Below the pieces are notes generated by a model. That model did no database searches and was not told the origin of the DNA. It saw only the letters and a list, made by a program, of their open reading frames with translations. A stretch of DNA of 64,000 bases, taken from Paraglaciecola sp030730205 (lineage in GTDB: Bacteria > Pseudomonadota > Gammaproteobacteria > Enterobacterales > Alteromonadaceae). Below, in pieces: positions 1 to 7,696 of this stretch (positions are counted from its first letter, which is position 1; each line of letters opens with the position of its first letter). The stretch lies in contig NZ_JBGQOM010000005.1 of assembly GCF_052119645.1 (NCBI RefSeq), forward strand, positions 1 through 64,000, read 5' to 3'. Made by a program: the position numbers and the translations under genes.

Positions 1-76
1 GAGTGGTAGTTCAGTTGGTTAGAATACCGGCCTGTCACGCCGGGGGTCGCGGGTTCAAGTCCCGTCCACTCCGCCA
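1..76 (+). tRNA. tRNA-Asp (GTC), first base cut by window edge
   Basis: The cloverleaf can be folded by eye: acceptor arm GAGTGG pairs with CCACTC, the anticodon GTC lies at 34-36, the T arm reads GGGTTCAAGTCCC, and CCA is encoded at 74-76. The usual first G of the acceptor stem lies just outside the window. The gene sits about 220 bases upstream of lolD on the same strand. An upstream tRNA array cannot be seen. Confidence 0.95.
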
Positions 77-231
77 ATAAATAGTCGACTTAGTCAGATT
101 TCGTTTCTATCTCATCGTTCTATTCTTATAGTTTATTCCTTTTATCTTCCTCATAATTTTTTTACTTTAGTTCTCAATAGTTTGTGTTTTTACCGCTCGA
201 TAAATTGGTATGATAGGCACAAATACTAACT

Positions 232-280
232 ACGAAGATGGTGTTCGATCGCACCTAGCGAAAACAAAACGCATCTTCGT
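232..280 (+). repeat. Inverted repeat in the leader of lolD
   Basis: ACGAAGATG at 232-240 is exactly complementary to CATCTTCGT at 272-280, with a 31-base loop that contains a further short TTCG/CGAA pairing. It lies 21 bases before the lolD ATG, whose Shine-Dalgarno is weak (GGGG at 283-286). This could be a leader RNA structure or an operator. No function is known. Confidence 0.4.
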
Positions 281-300
281 TTGGGGATACCATCACTGTT

Positions 301-996
301 ATGAGTGAATTACTCAAATGCTCACATTTAAATAAAATATTTAATGAGGGGGCAAATCAAGTTCAAGTGCTTAAAGACGTGAGTTTTACTATCAATAAAG
401 CTGAACAAGTGGCTATTGTTGGCAGTTCTGGCTCCGGAAAGAGTACCTTATTACATTTGTTGGGTGCGCTAGATAAACCTACCAGTGGCCACGTATGGTT
501 TGAACAACAGGATATTTTTAAGTTTACCGCTAACCAACAAGCTCAGTTTCGTAATGAGTCATTGGGCTTTGTTTATCAGTTTCATCATTTATTACCTGAA
601 TTTACCGCTTTAGAAAATGTGGCAATGCCACTATTGATTGCAAAACAATCAGTGAAATATGCTGAGCAAGAAGCCATGGCAATTTTGACTAAGGTGGGTT
701 TACACCACCGTGCGAAACATAAACCCGCAGAGTTATCGGGTGGTGAAAGGCAACGCGTAGCCATTGCCCGCGCTTTGGTTAATAAACCCAGTTTGGTACT
801 GGCGGATGAACCCACAGGTAATTTGGATCATAAAACTGGTGAGGGTATTTATCATTTACTTCGTGAACTGCAATCGCAGTTAAAAACCAGTTTTGTGGTG
901 GTGACGCATGATACTGAACTTGCTAGTAAATTAGATCGCTCCATGAGTTTAATTGACGGTGTTTTACAAAATACATTGCCACTGGGATCAGACTAA
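301..996 (+). CDS. lolD: LolD, lipoprotein-releasing ABC transporter ATPase
   Basis: This is the cytoplasmic ATPase of the LolCDE complex, which extracts outer-membrane lipoproteins from the inner membrane and passes them to LolA. The 231-residue length is the family norm. Walker A is at 41-49 (GSSGSGKST), the signature LSGGE at 145-149 and Walker B LVLADEP at 165-171. The stretch YQFHHLLPEFTALENVAMP is highly characteristic of LolD. The stop codon overlaps the start of the next gene by one base (TAATG), so the pair is translationally coupled. lolC, normally next to lolD, is not upstream: a tRNA gene lies there instead. The ribosome binding site is poor, but the N-terminus aligns well with E. 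coli LolD. Confidence 0.95.
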   Translation: MSELLKCSHLNKIFNEGANQVQVLKDVSFTINKAEQVAIVGSSGSGKSTLLHLLGALDKPTSGHVWFEQQDIFKFTANQQAQFRNESLGFVYQFHHLLPEFTALENVAMPLLIAKQSVKYAEQEAMAILTKVGLHHRAKHKPAELSGGERQRVAIARALVNKPSLVLADEPTGNLDHKTGEGIYHLLRELQSQLKTSFVVVTHDTELASKLDRSMSLIDGVLQNTLPLGSD

Positions 997-2231
997 TGCC
1001 TTTAGTGTTAAGTTTAGCTTGGCGCTTTAGAAGCAATAAAAGACAAAATGGCTTTATTTCATTTATTTCTGCTTCGTCGACAGTGGGTATTGGTTTAGGT
1101 TGTTTTGTACTCATTTTATTGTTATCCGTCATGAACGGCTTTGAACGAGAGTTACAGGACCGTTTATTGTCGATTATTCCTCATGGTGAGTATACCGCTG
1201 TAGATGCAGAAGGTCTGGCCAATTGGCCAGAAGAAATTCGCAAGCTGTCCAAGGACTCTCGAATAAGTTTTATTGAGCCTTTTGTTAAAGCGACTGGCAT
1301 GTTGCAAAAAGGTAATGAACTTAAAGCGGTAGAAATGTCAGCGCTAAGTCCTGATTTTGCCGAGCAAAATAACAAGGTCACCCATGTCACAGATGAGCAG
1401 TGGCATGACTTTTTACGCAATGAAAATGCGGTGCTCTTGGGGCAGGGGATTTTGGCTCATCTGAACGTAAAAGTGGGCGATAAAGTCCAACTACTCCTGC
1501 CACAAATATCGGAAGATTTAAGCTTAAAGGCGCCAAAGTCTTTGTGGTTAGTTATTGCTGGTAGCCTAAATTTTGCAGGTGAATTAAGCAATCATATTGG
1601 TTTAATGCATATGTCCTTGGCGGCCGATACCTTAGGGGTTAAAAATGGCGCGCAAGGAATACGCTTGCGTTTTACCGATCCTTTTGCCGCCCCGCAGATC
1701 GTGCCTGAACTTGGCTTCAAAATGGAGCCTGAAGTGTATATGTCGGATTGGACTCGTACCGAAGGTAATTTGTATCAAGATATCCAGTTAGTACGCAGTG
1801 TCGTGTATATCGCGCTGATCTTAGTGATTGCGGTCGCCTGTTTTAATATCGTTTCTACCTTAGTGATGGCGGTTAACGAGAAACAAAGTGAAATTGCCAT
1901 GCTTAAAAGTATGGGCGCGAAAGATTCATTGATTATTCAAACCTTTATGTTGCAAGGTTTATTAAACGGTGCGATTGGCACCCTATGGGGCGTGATTTTA
2001 GGGGTGTTGATGGCTTCTAATTTGGCGCAAGTCGCTCATTTTTTTGAAACCTTGTTTACTATTAAATTTTTATCTGGCGACGTATACTTTATTGATTTCT
2101 TGCCCTCTGAACTGCATTGGAACGAAGTGTTTATGACGGCCAGCATTGCTTTATTACTTAGTTTTCTAGCCACGCTTTATCCTGCTATAAAAGCAGCAAA
2201 AATTAATCCAGCAGAAGTATTGGGGCATTAA
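996..2231 (+). CDS. lolE: LolE, lipoprotein-releasing system permease
   Basis: This is the membrane permease partner of LolD. The 411 residues show the MacB/FtsX-type plan: one N-terminal membrane segment (about 20-45), a large periplasmic domain (about 46-265) and three C-terminal membrane segments. Motifs shared with E. coli LolE include MNGFERELQ, ACFNIVSTLVMAV and, most telling, YFIDFLPSELHW near residue 370, which favours LolE over LolC. It overlaps lolD by one base and is followed by a strong terminator. With no adjacent lolC, either lolC is elsewhere or this protein works as a LolF-type single permease. The sequence alone favours the first option. Confidence 0.92.
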   Translation: MPLVLSLAWRFRSNKRQNGFISFISASSTVGIGLGCFVLILLLSVMNGFERELQDRLLSIIPHGEYTAVDAEGLANWPEEIRKLSKDSRISFIEPFVKATGMLQKGNELKAVEMSALSPDFAEQNNKVTHVTDEQWHDFLRNENAVLLGQGILAHLNVKVGDKVQLLLPQISEDLSLKAPKSLWLVIAGSLNFAGELSNHIGLMHMSLAADTLGVKNGAQGIRLRFTDPFAAPQIVPELGFKMEPEVYMSDWTRTEGNLYQDIQLVRSVVYIALILVIAVACFNIVSTLVMAVNEKQSEIAMLKSMGAKDSLIIQTFMLQGLLNGAIGTLWGVILGVLMASNLAQVAHFFETLFTIKFLSGDVYFIDFLPSELHWNEVFMTASIALLLSFLATLYPAIKAAKINPAEVLGH

Positions 2232-2240
2232 AACAAAAAA

Positions 2241-2259
2241 GAGCGCCTACTAGGCGCTC
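2241..2259. terminator. Bidirectional rho-independent terminator between lolE and the symporter
   Basis: The stem is GAGCGCC/GGCGCTC with a TACTA loop. Six A residues precede it on the plus strand, so the minus-strand reading ends in a good T-run. It therefore mainly serves the minus-strand symporter gene and can also end lolDE transcription. Confidence 0.85.
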
Positions 2260-2298
2260 TCTGTTCAATTTAAAAGACCCGAAATCACGGTTTGCTAA

Positions 2299-3636
2299 CT
2301 AGGCAATGTCTTCGTATTTAAGCCCTGCTTTAGGGTTGTTATATACTGCAACATCCAATTCTTTTTCACTTTTTGCAACCACACAAGATACCACACAATC
2401 CCCCGTGACATTAACAGCGGTACGGGTCATATCTAACAGGCGGTCAACACCAATAATCAGCGCGATACCTTCAACGGGTAAGTTAACTTGTTGTAGAACC
2501 ATAGCTAACATCAATAAGCCAACGCCAGGCACGCCTGCGGTGCCGATAGATGCTAAGGTTGCTGTTAAAATAACCATGAGAAAATCAGACACACTCAGGT
2601 CCACATTATAGACTTGAGCGATAAATACGGTCGCGACGCCCTGCATGATAGCAGTGCCATCCATATTAATGGTTGAGCCTAAAGATAAGGTAAAAGACGC
2701 TACTGAATTTTTAACACCGAGCTTCTTGTTAGCCGTTTCAATGGTCACTGGTAAGGTGGCACTGCTGCTAGCCGTACTAAAGGCAAAGAGTGCGGTATCA
2801 CGCATTTTTTTCAATAAAATAAGGGGGTTGAGACCGCTTAATAGCTTTAGCAAAATAGGGTAGGTTACCAGCGCATGCACAAATAAAACGAACAACACTA
2901 AGAAGAAATATACCGTCAAGCCTTGGAAGGTTTTAAAGTCAGTGGTGGCCGCAAGTTTGGCCATTAAGGCAAATACACCGTAGGGCGCTAGGTTCATTAC
3001 GATTGTCACAATTCGCATAATGACTTCATTTAAATCATCGAAAAAAGTACGTAACCTTTCGCCACTTGCACCTTTGATCATTGCTAGAGCAACACCAAAA
3101 AACGCAGCAAATACAATAATTTGTAGCATGTTGCCCTGAGCCATTGCGTCGATAGGATTAGATGGCATCATGTCAATAATAACTTGACCTAAAGAGGGCG
3201 CTTGTTTTGCAGTAAAGTTAGCATCAGTTGCTAAATTAATGCCACTACCAGGTTGGACAATGAGCGCTGCAATTATGGCAAGCGTGATGGCTATCGCGGT
3301 GGTTGTGATGTACAAACCGACCGCCTTTCCTCCTAAACGTCCTAATTTACTGGGATCACTTAGACTGGCTGTGCCGCACACCAACGATACAAATACTAAG
3401 GGAACAACTAGCATTTTCAGCGCTTTAATAAACAAGGTTCCAACAACGGTAAATATACCCTCTACTAAAAAGGTATACGTAGAAAACTCGGTGTCGAATA
3501 CACTAAACGAAAAATCTCCGCTATCATCACTTATCCATTGTAAAAAACCACCTATGGCGATTCCGACTAACATGCCGATAAAGATTCGAGCGGTTAGACC
3601 TAATTTGTGATGGGGAGTTGTGGGGGCTTTAGTCAT
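2299..3636 (-). CDS. Dicarboxylate/amino acid:cation symporter (DAACS, GltP/DctA-type)
   Basis: This inner-membrane secondary transporter belongs to the glutamate transporter fold and is coupled to Na+ or H+. The start chosen gives 445 residues and has AGGA five bases before ATG at 3636; the longer frame to 3723 has no ribosome binding site. Key signatures are the serine-rich hairpin SSSATLP at 290-296, NMDGT at 324-328, the second hairpin GVPGVG at 368-373, and the binding helix with D402, R405 and N409. The arginine at the GltPh R397 position indicates acidic substrates (glutamate, aspartate or C4-dicarboxylates) rather than neutral amino acids. The exact substrate cannot be read. It is a single gene with its own terminator. 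Confidence 0.9.
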   Translation of the reverse strand: MTKAPTTPHHKLGLTARIFIGMLVGIAIGGFLQWISDDSGDFSFSVFDTEFSTYTFLVEGIFTVVGTLFIKALKMLVVPLVFVSLVCGTASLSDPSKLGRLGGKAVGLYITTTAIAITLAIIAALIVQPGSGINLATDANFTAKQAPSLGQVIIDMMPSNPIDAMAQGNMLQIIVFAAFFGVALAMIKGASGERLRTFFDDLNEVIMRIVTIVMNLAPYGVFALMAKLAATTDFKTFQGLTVYFFLVLFVLFVHALVTYPILLKLLSGLNPLILLKKMRDTALFAFSTASSSATLPVTIETANKKLGVKNSVASFTLSLGSTINMDGTAIMQGVATVFIAQVYNVDLSVSDFLMVILTATLASIGTAGVPGVGLLMLAMVLQQVNLPVEGIALIIGVDRLLDMTRTAVNVTGDCVVSCVVAKSEKELDVAVYNNPKAGLKYEDIA

Positions 3637-3774
3637 AGCATTCCTGATTTTATTATTAGTATTTACAACGATTGAACAGACCGCAGGGCATAGACTAGCA
3701 AGTTTGTTGAATAAGCTGAACAATAAAAGTGAGTAGTGGTGTCACTTTACCTAAAATGTGTGCAAGGACTTTAT

Positions 3775-5970
3775 ATGATGTTACGAGTAAAAACGCTAAT
3801 TAGCGCTGTGTTTCTTTTAGGCTTAGTTGCTTGCGGTGGAGGCGCTGGTGGTGGCATAGAACGTGAAAATACCGGCGGTGGAACCGGTACCGGAGGGGGA
3901 ACCCCTACCTCAGAACTCAGTATCGTTCTTGCTCTTACTGATGCTGCTGGTGAAACGTCTAAGCAACTTGCGAGCGATAATCCGCTTACGCTAACCGCAA
4001 CGGTTAAAGATAGTAGCGGTAATTTAGTTGGTGATACCCTTGTAACCTTCAGTTTTACGCCCAGCGGTTTAGCTGATTTTAGCAACGATGCAGGTACTGC
4101 CACAACCGGCACATCAGGTACCGCGACAATCGGTTTAACGGTTGGCAATAATTCGGGTGCAGGAAGTGTTGTTGCAACCTTAGTAAGTGGTGAGAGTGCA
4201 TCAATTACGTTTGATTCAACTGGGATAACCCAACAAAACGAACAGCCTGCGTCGTTAGATTTCTTTGCGAGCTCTATTCAATTAGCGTCAAGTGGGTCTG
4301 ATGTGGTTGAGTTAATCGCTTTAGTAAAAAACGTAGATAACGTTTTAATGGAAGGTATCGAAGTAACGTTTTCTGCTAATCAAGGTGCATCCCTTGCCAT
4401 TTTACAAGGCACTACCGCTGCTGATGGCTTGGCTCGTGCCACCTTGTCTACACAAAATAACAAAGAAAATCGTGTCATTAATGTCACGGCAAAAACAGCT
4501 AATTTACCCACTCAAACGCTAGATATTGCTGTTGTTGGTACACAAATTAATATTAACGGTTCATCTTCAGCCATCATCAATGACCCCGTACCTTTGACCA
4601 TAAGTGTGGTGGACTCGGATGGTAAGGGTATTGCTAATCAACAGGTTTCATTGACAGCACTTAATGGTGTATTAAGCAACGCAAGTCCAACTACATCCAC
4701 CTCAGGTCAGGTCACCGTTAATTATTCTGCCAGCAGCGCAGGAGACGATGTTATCACTGCCGTTGCATTAAATGCCCAAGGCACTTTCGACATGACAGTG
4801 CAGCAAGATGATTTTTCATTCACCACTGTGCCTGATGCGGAAGTTGAACTAGGCACAATGGCCACTTTAGCCGTGACCTGGTTAAAAAATGGCGCGGTGT
4901 ATCCTAATGGCAGTGTGACCTTAACGTCATCTAGGGGTAATATCACCAGTAATACGGTGTTAACAAATAATTTAGGTGTCGCTGAGTTTACCATCGAGTC
5001 AGATAATGCCGGTTTTGCCTCAGTGTCGGCAACGGGGGTTGATAGCGATAATGCACAAGTGAGTGCGCGTGCTGAGGTTGAGTTTATCGCTACGGACGCA
5101 GACAGCATTATTGTGGATGCGACGCCTGATTCAATTGCACCAAGTGGCCAAACTAGCACCATTATCGCGGTGGTTCGCGATCCAAATGGTAATTTAATTA
5201 AAGGCAAAACCATTAACTTTTTGGTTGATGATGTCAGCGGAGGCACCATCTCGCCTAATCAAGCTACGACGGATCGCAGCGGCATTGCATCAACGGTTTA
5301 TACCTCAAACGCAGTGAGTAGTTTTGAAGCGGTAAAAGTGTACGCAACCGTGGATGACGAACAAACCGTATCGAGCTTTACCTTGCTTACCGTTGGCGAT
5401 AGAGCCTTTGATATCTCGATTGGCACAGGGCGTTTGATTGAGGCCCCAGAGCAATCATCCTATTCAAAAGAGTTTTCGGTATTTGTTACCGATCCGGATT
5501 CTAACCCTGTGGCAAACGCTAATATGACCTTTTCAGCACCACCGGTTAAATTTATCGATGGTGGGGTGTATCGCAAAGGCGTGTGGGTATGGGATGCTGA
5601 TGCAGAAATTTACCGTAATGATATTTTCTTTGTCGACTGTCCAAATGAAGATGTCAATGGTGATGGAATATTAAATAGTGGTGAAGATACCAATGGTGAT
5701 GGTTTACTGACCCCTGGTAATGTGGCTGCGATTAGCTCAACAGGTACTACAGACGCAAATGGTCAAACTCTGGTCAATGTACTTTACGCCAAGCAATTTG
5801 GTGGCTGGACTGAAGTGGATATTAGTGTAAAAGCTGAGTCAGCGGGAAGTGAATCAAAAGAAAGTCAGCGCTTTAATCTACCGGTGTCTACTGAAGACTT
5901 AACTAACGAAGGATCACCTCCCCCTCATAGTCCTTATGGTCAGCAGCTCAATTGCAATAACAATTTATAA
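3775..5970 (+). CDS. Large lipoprotein with tandem bacterial Ig-like (Big_1/invasin) domains
   Basis: The start at 3775 has AAGGA six bases upstream and opens a lipoprotein signal ending LGLVAC|GG, followed by a Gly/Thr-rich linker. About five repeats resembling Big_1 Ig-like domains follow, recurring as 'V.V.D..GN...G..V.F' and 'T...G.A.A...S' patterns between residues 40 and 560. Near the C-terminus are two EF-hand-like calcium loops in a row: D626-E637 (DVNGDGILNSGE fits the 12-residue pattern exactly) and D638-N649. It probably sits in the outer membrane, exposed at the surface or facing the periplasm, with a structural or adhesive role. No enzyme domain is visible. It stands alone between a divergent symporter gene and convergent astB. 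Confidence 0.85.
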   Translation: MMLRVKTLISAVFLLGLVACGGGAGGGIERENTGGGTGTGGGTPTSELSIVLALTDAAGETSKQLASDNPLTLTATVKDSSGNLVGDTLVTFSFTPSGLADFSNDAGTATTGTSGTATIGLTVGNNSGAGSVVATLVSGESASITFDSTGITQQNEQPASLDFFASSIQLASSGSDVVELIALVKNVDNVLMEGIEVTFSANQGASLAILQGTTAADGLARATLSTQNNKENRVINVTAKTANLPTQTLDIAVVGTQININGSSSAIINDPVPLTISVVDSDGKGIANQQVSLTALNGVLSNASPTTSTSGQVTVNYSASSAGDDVITAVALNAQGTFDMTVQQDDFSFTTVPDAEVELGTMATLAVTWLKNGAVYPNGSVTLTSSRGNITSNTVLTNNLGVAEFTIESDNAGFASVSATGVDSDNAQVSARAEVEFIATDADSIIVDATPDSIAPSGQTSTIIAVVRDPNGNLIKGKTINFLVDDVSGGTISPNQATTDRSGIASTVYTSNAVSSFEAVKVYATVDDEQTVSSFTLLTVGDRAFDISIGTGRLIEAPEQSSYSKEFSVFVTDPDSNPVANANMTFSAPPVKFIDGGVYRKGVWVWDADAEIYRNDIFFVDCPNEDVNGDGILNSGEDTNGDGLLTPGNVAAISSTGTTDANGQTLVNVLYAKQFGGWTEVDISVKAESAGSESKESQRFNLPVSTEDLTNEGSPPPHSPYGQQLNCNNNL

Positions 5971-5985
5971 GGTCATTTAGTTAAG

Positions 5986-6011
5986 AGCCCAGTCATTGCA
6001 CTGGGCTTTTT
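5986..6011 (+). terminator. Rho-independent terminator of the Ig-like lipoprotein gene
   Basis: The stem AGCCCAGT/ACTGGGCT has a six-base loop followed by TTTTT at 6007-6011. It sits between the convergent lipoprotein and astB genes. Confidence 0.85.
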
Positions 6012-6021
6012 ACTCTATAAA

Positions 6022-7362
6022 CTATACAGTTTGAAATGGATAAACCGAGCCTAATTTCAATAACTGACTTAGCTCATCAAGTGCGGTTCTCGATTCAATT
6101 AATAACTGAGGATCACGTAAGTCATCGATTAGTAATTGGTCGCGGTAATGTTTATCCACCCAATTATTTAAACGTTCAAACAAAGCATCATTCATGATGG
6201 TGCTTTGATTCACCGCAGCACACTCTTGCTCGGTCATCGCCACTCGTAAACGCAGGCAAGCAGGGCCACCGCCATTACGCATACTCTGTTTGACGTCAAA
6301 ATATTTCACTTCTTGAATAGGGGTGTTCAAGGTAACTAATTTATTCAGATATGCGGCAACTGCCGGGTTTTCTTCACATTCAGATGGGGCAATAATCGCC
6401 ATTGAGCCATTTGGTAAGGTTATGATTTGGGTATTAAACAAGTAGCTTTTTATCGCGTCTTGTAAACTCACGTCTTGCTCATCAACACGAATAAAATGCA
6501 GTTCATTATCGCCAAATTTACGTTTGATTTCATCTAATGCCGACGCGGTCTGATGAAAAGCCAACTCGTGGTAAAACAATACATTTTGGTTACCAACTGA
6601 AATCACATCGTTGTGAAATACCCCTTGATCAATTACCTCAGGGTTTTGCAGTACGTAAACTACTTTCTCGTCACGTAAACCATGCAAACGGGCTACCGCT
6701 TGGCTGGCTTCAAAGGTTTGCCTGGCAGGATATTTTTTAGGAGCAGGCTTGCTATTATCAAAGGCATGACGTCCATAAACAAAAATTTCAACCCCAGTTT
6801 CACCGTATTCAGAACATAAACGCGTATGGTTTGCTGCACCTTCATCACCAAAGTGTTCGTTGTCAGGTAAGTGTTGATGGTGAGCGAAATGTTTTGGATC
6901 GTTGAAAATCGCTTTTAATATATTGCCAGTTACTTGAGGCTCAAGTGAGCGATGAAATTTATTGGTCAAATTAGCAGGAGTAAAATGGACTTTTTGATCA
7001 TGGGTATCAGCACTGGGTGATACCGTTGCTGCATTCGCCGTCCACATGCTTGAAGCAGAACAACAGGCTTGAAAAATAGCAGGCGCCTGTTTGGCGGCGT
7101 GACTGAGAACCTGTGCATCTGTTCCACTGAAGCCTAAACGACGCAGTGCATACACGTCAGGACGTTCTTGTGGCGCCAGAACCCCCTGAACCATGCCAAG
7201 GTCAGCTAGGGCCTTCATTTTCTTTAAACCTTGCTTAGCGGCTTGTTTAGGGCTACTTACGGCGCTCGCATTATTTAAAGATGCCACATTGCCGTAAGAC
7301 AAACCTGCATAATTGTGAGTAGGTCCTACTAAGCCATCAAAATTCACTTCAAACTGTTTCAT
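6022..7362 (-). CDS. astB: N-succinylarginine dihydrolase
   Basis: This is the second enzyme of the arginine succinyltransferase (AST) pathway. It converts N2-succinylarginine to succinylornithine, CO2 and two ammonia. The 446 residues match the family (447 in E. coli). The N-terminus VNFDGLVGPTHNYAGLSYGN is diagnostic, and the catalytic residues are all present: E174 in GDEGAANH, H250 in VFHNDVISVG and C369 in GGGPACLRL. A GAGGTAAAG ribosome binding site lies just upstream of the ATG. The rest of the AST pathway (astC, astA, astD, astE) is not adjacent, so the pathway is scattered in this genome. Confidence 0.96.
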   Translation of the reverse strand: MKQFEVNFDGLVGPTHNYAGLSYGNVASLNNASAVSSPKQAAKQGLKKMKALADLGMVQGVLAPQERPDVYALRRLGFSGTDAQVLSHAAKQAPAIFQACCSASSMWTANAATVSPSADTHDQKVHFTPANLTNKFHRSLEPQVTGNILKAIFNDPKHFAHHQHLPDNEHFGDEGAANHTRLCSEYGETGVEIFVYGRHAFDNSKPAPKKYPARQTFEASQAVARLHGLRDEKVVYVLQNPEVIDQGVFHNDVISVGNQNVLFYHELAFHQTASALDEIKRKFGDNELHFIRVDEQDVSLQDAIKSYLFNTQIITLPNGSMAIIAPSECEENPAVAAYLNKLVTLNTPIQEVKYFDVKQSMRNGGGPACLRLRVAMTEQECAAVNQSTIMNDALFERLNNWVDKHYRDQLLIDDLRDPQLLIESRTALDELSQLLKLGSVYPFQTV

Positions 7363-7696
7363 CTTTACCTCTTATTTTTATGCATGCTGGATAACACGGT
7401 ACTGTCTATTTGAGATTTTTACATTGTTGTTGGCCTAAGAAACAGGACTAAAAACGTAAGATAGGCGCGAATGGCTGGGCATTATACTGCTTTTAAGTGA
7501 ACTGCCAACTTTGTGCTTGCAAATTTTCGCCGCATTAGTCAGTGTAAAAAAAAGAAAATCAGATAACTATGAAGAAGAACTTGTTTTCTATTCACTTTGT
7601 AGATATATGTTAAAAAGCATTTTCCAACGACAAACCCTATTTATGGTATGTTTAGTGGATTTAAACCTATAAAAATCAAAAGGTTAACACCAATAT
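7363..7696. promoter_or_regulatory. Divergent control region between astB and topA
   Basis: These 334 bases contain no convincing gene. They must hold the promoters of both astB (minus) and topA (plus). For topA, TTGTTT near 7579 and TATATG 17 bases later form a mediocre -35/-10 pair. CTTATTTTTATGCA at 7371-7384 matches the ARG-box consensus at 10 of 14 positions, but it lies so close to the astB ribosome binding site that its meaning is doubtful. Confidence 0.35.

Noticed and set aside
7371..7384. ARG box controlling astB
   Set aside because: The match is only moderate and it sits nearly on the ribosome binding site, unlike known ArgR activation sites of ast operons.
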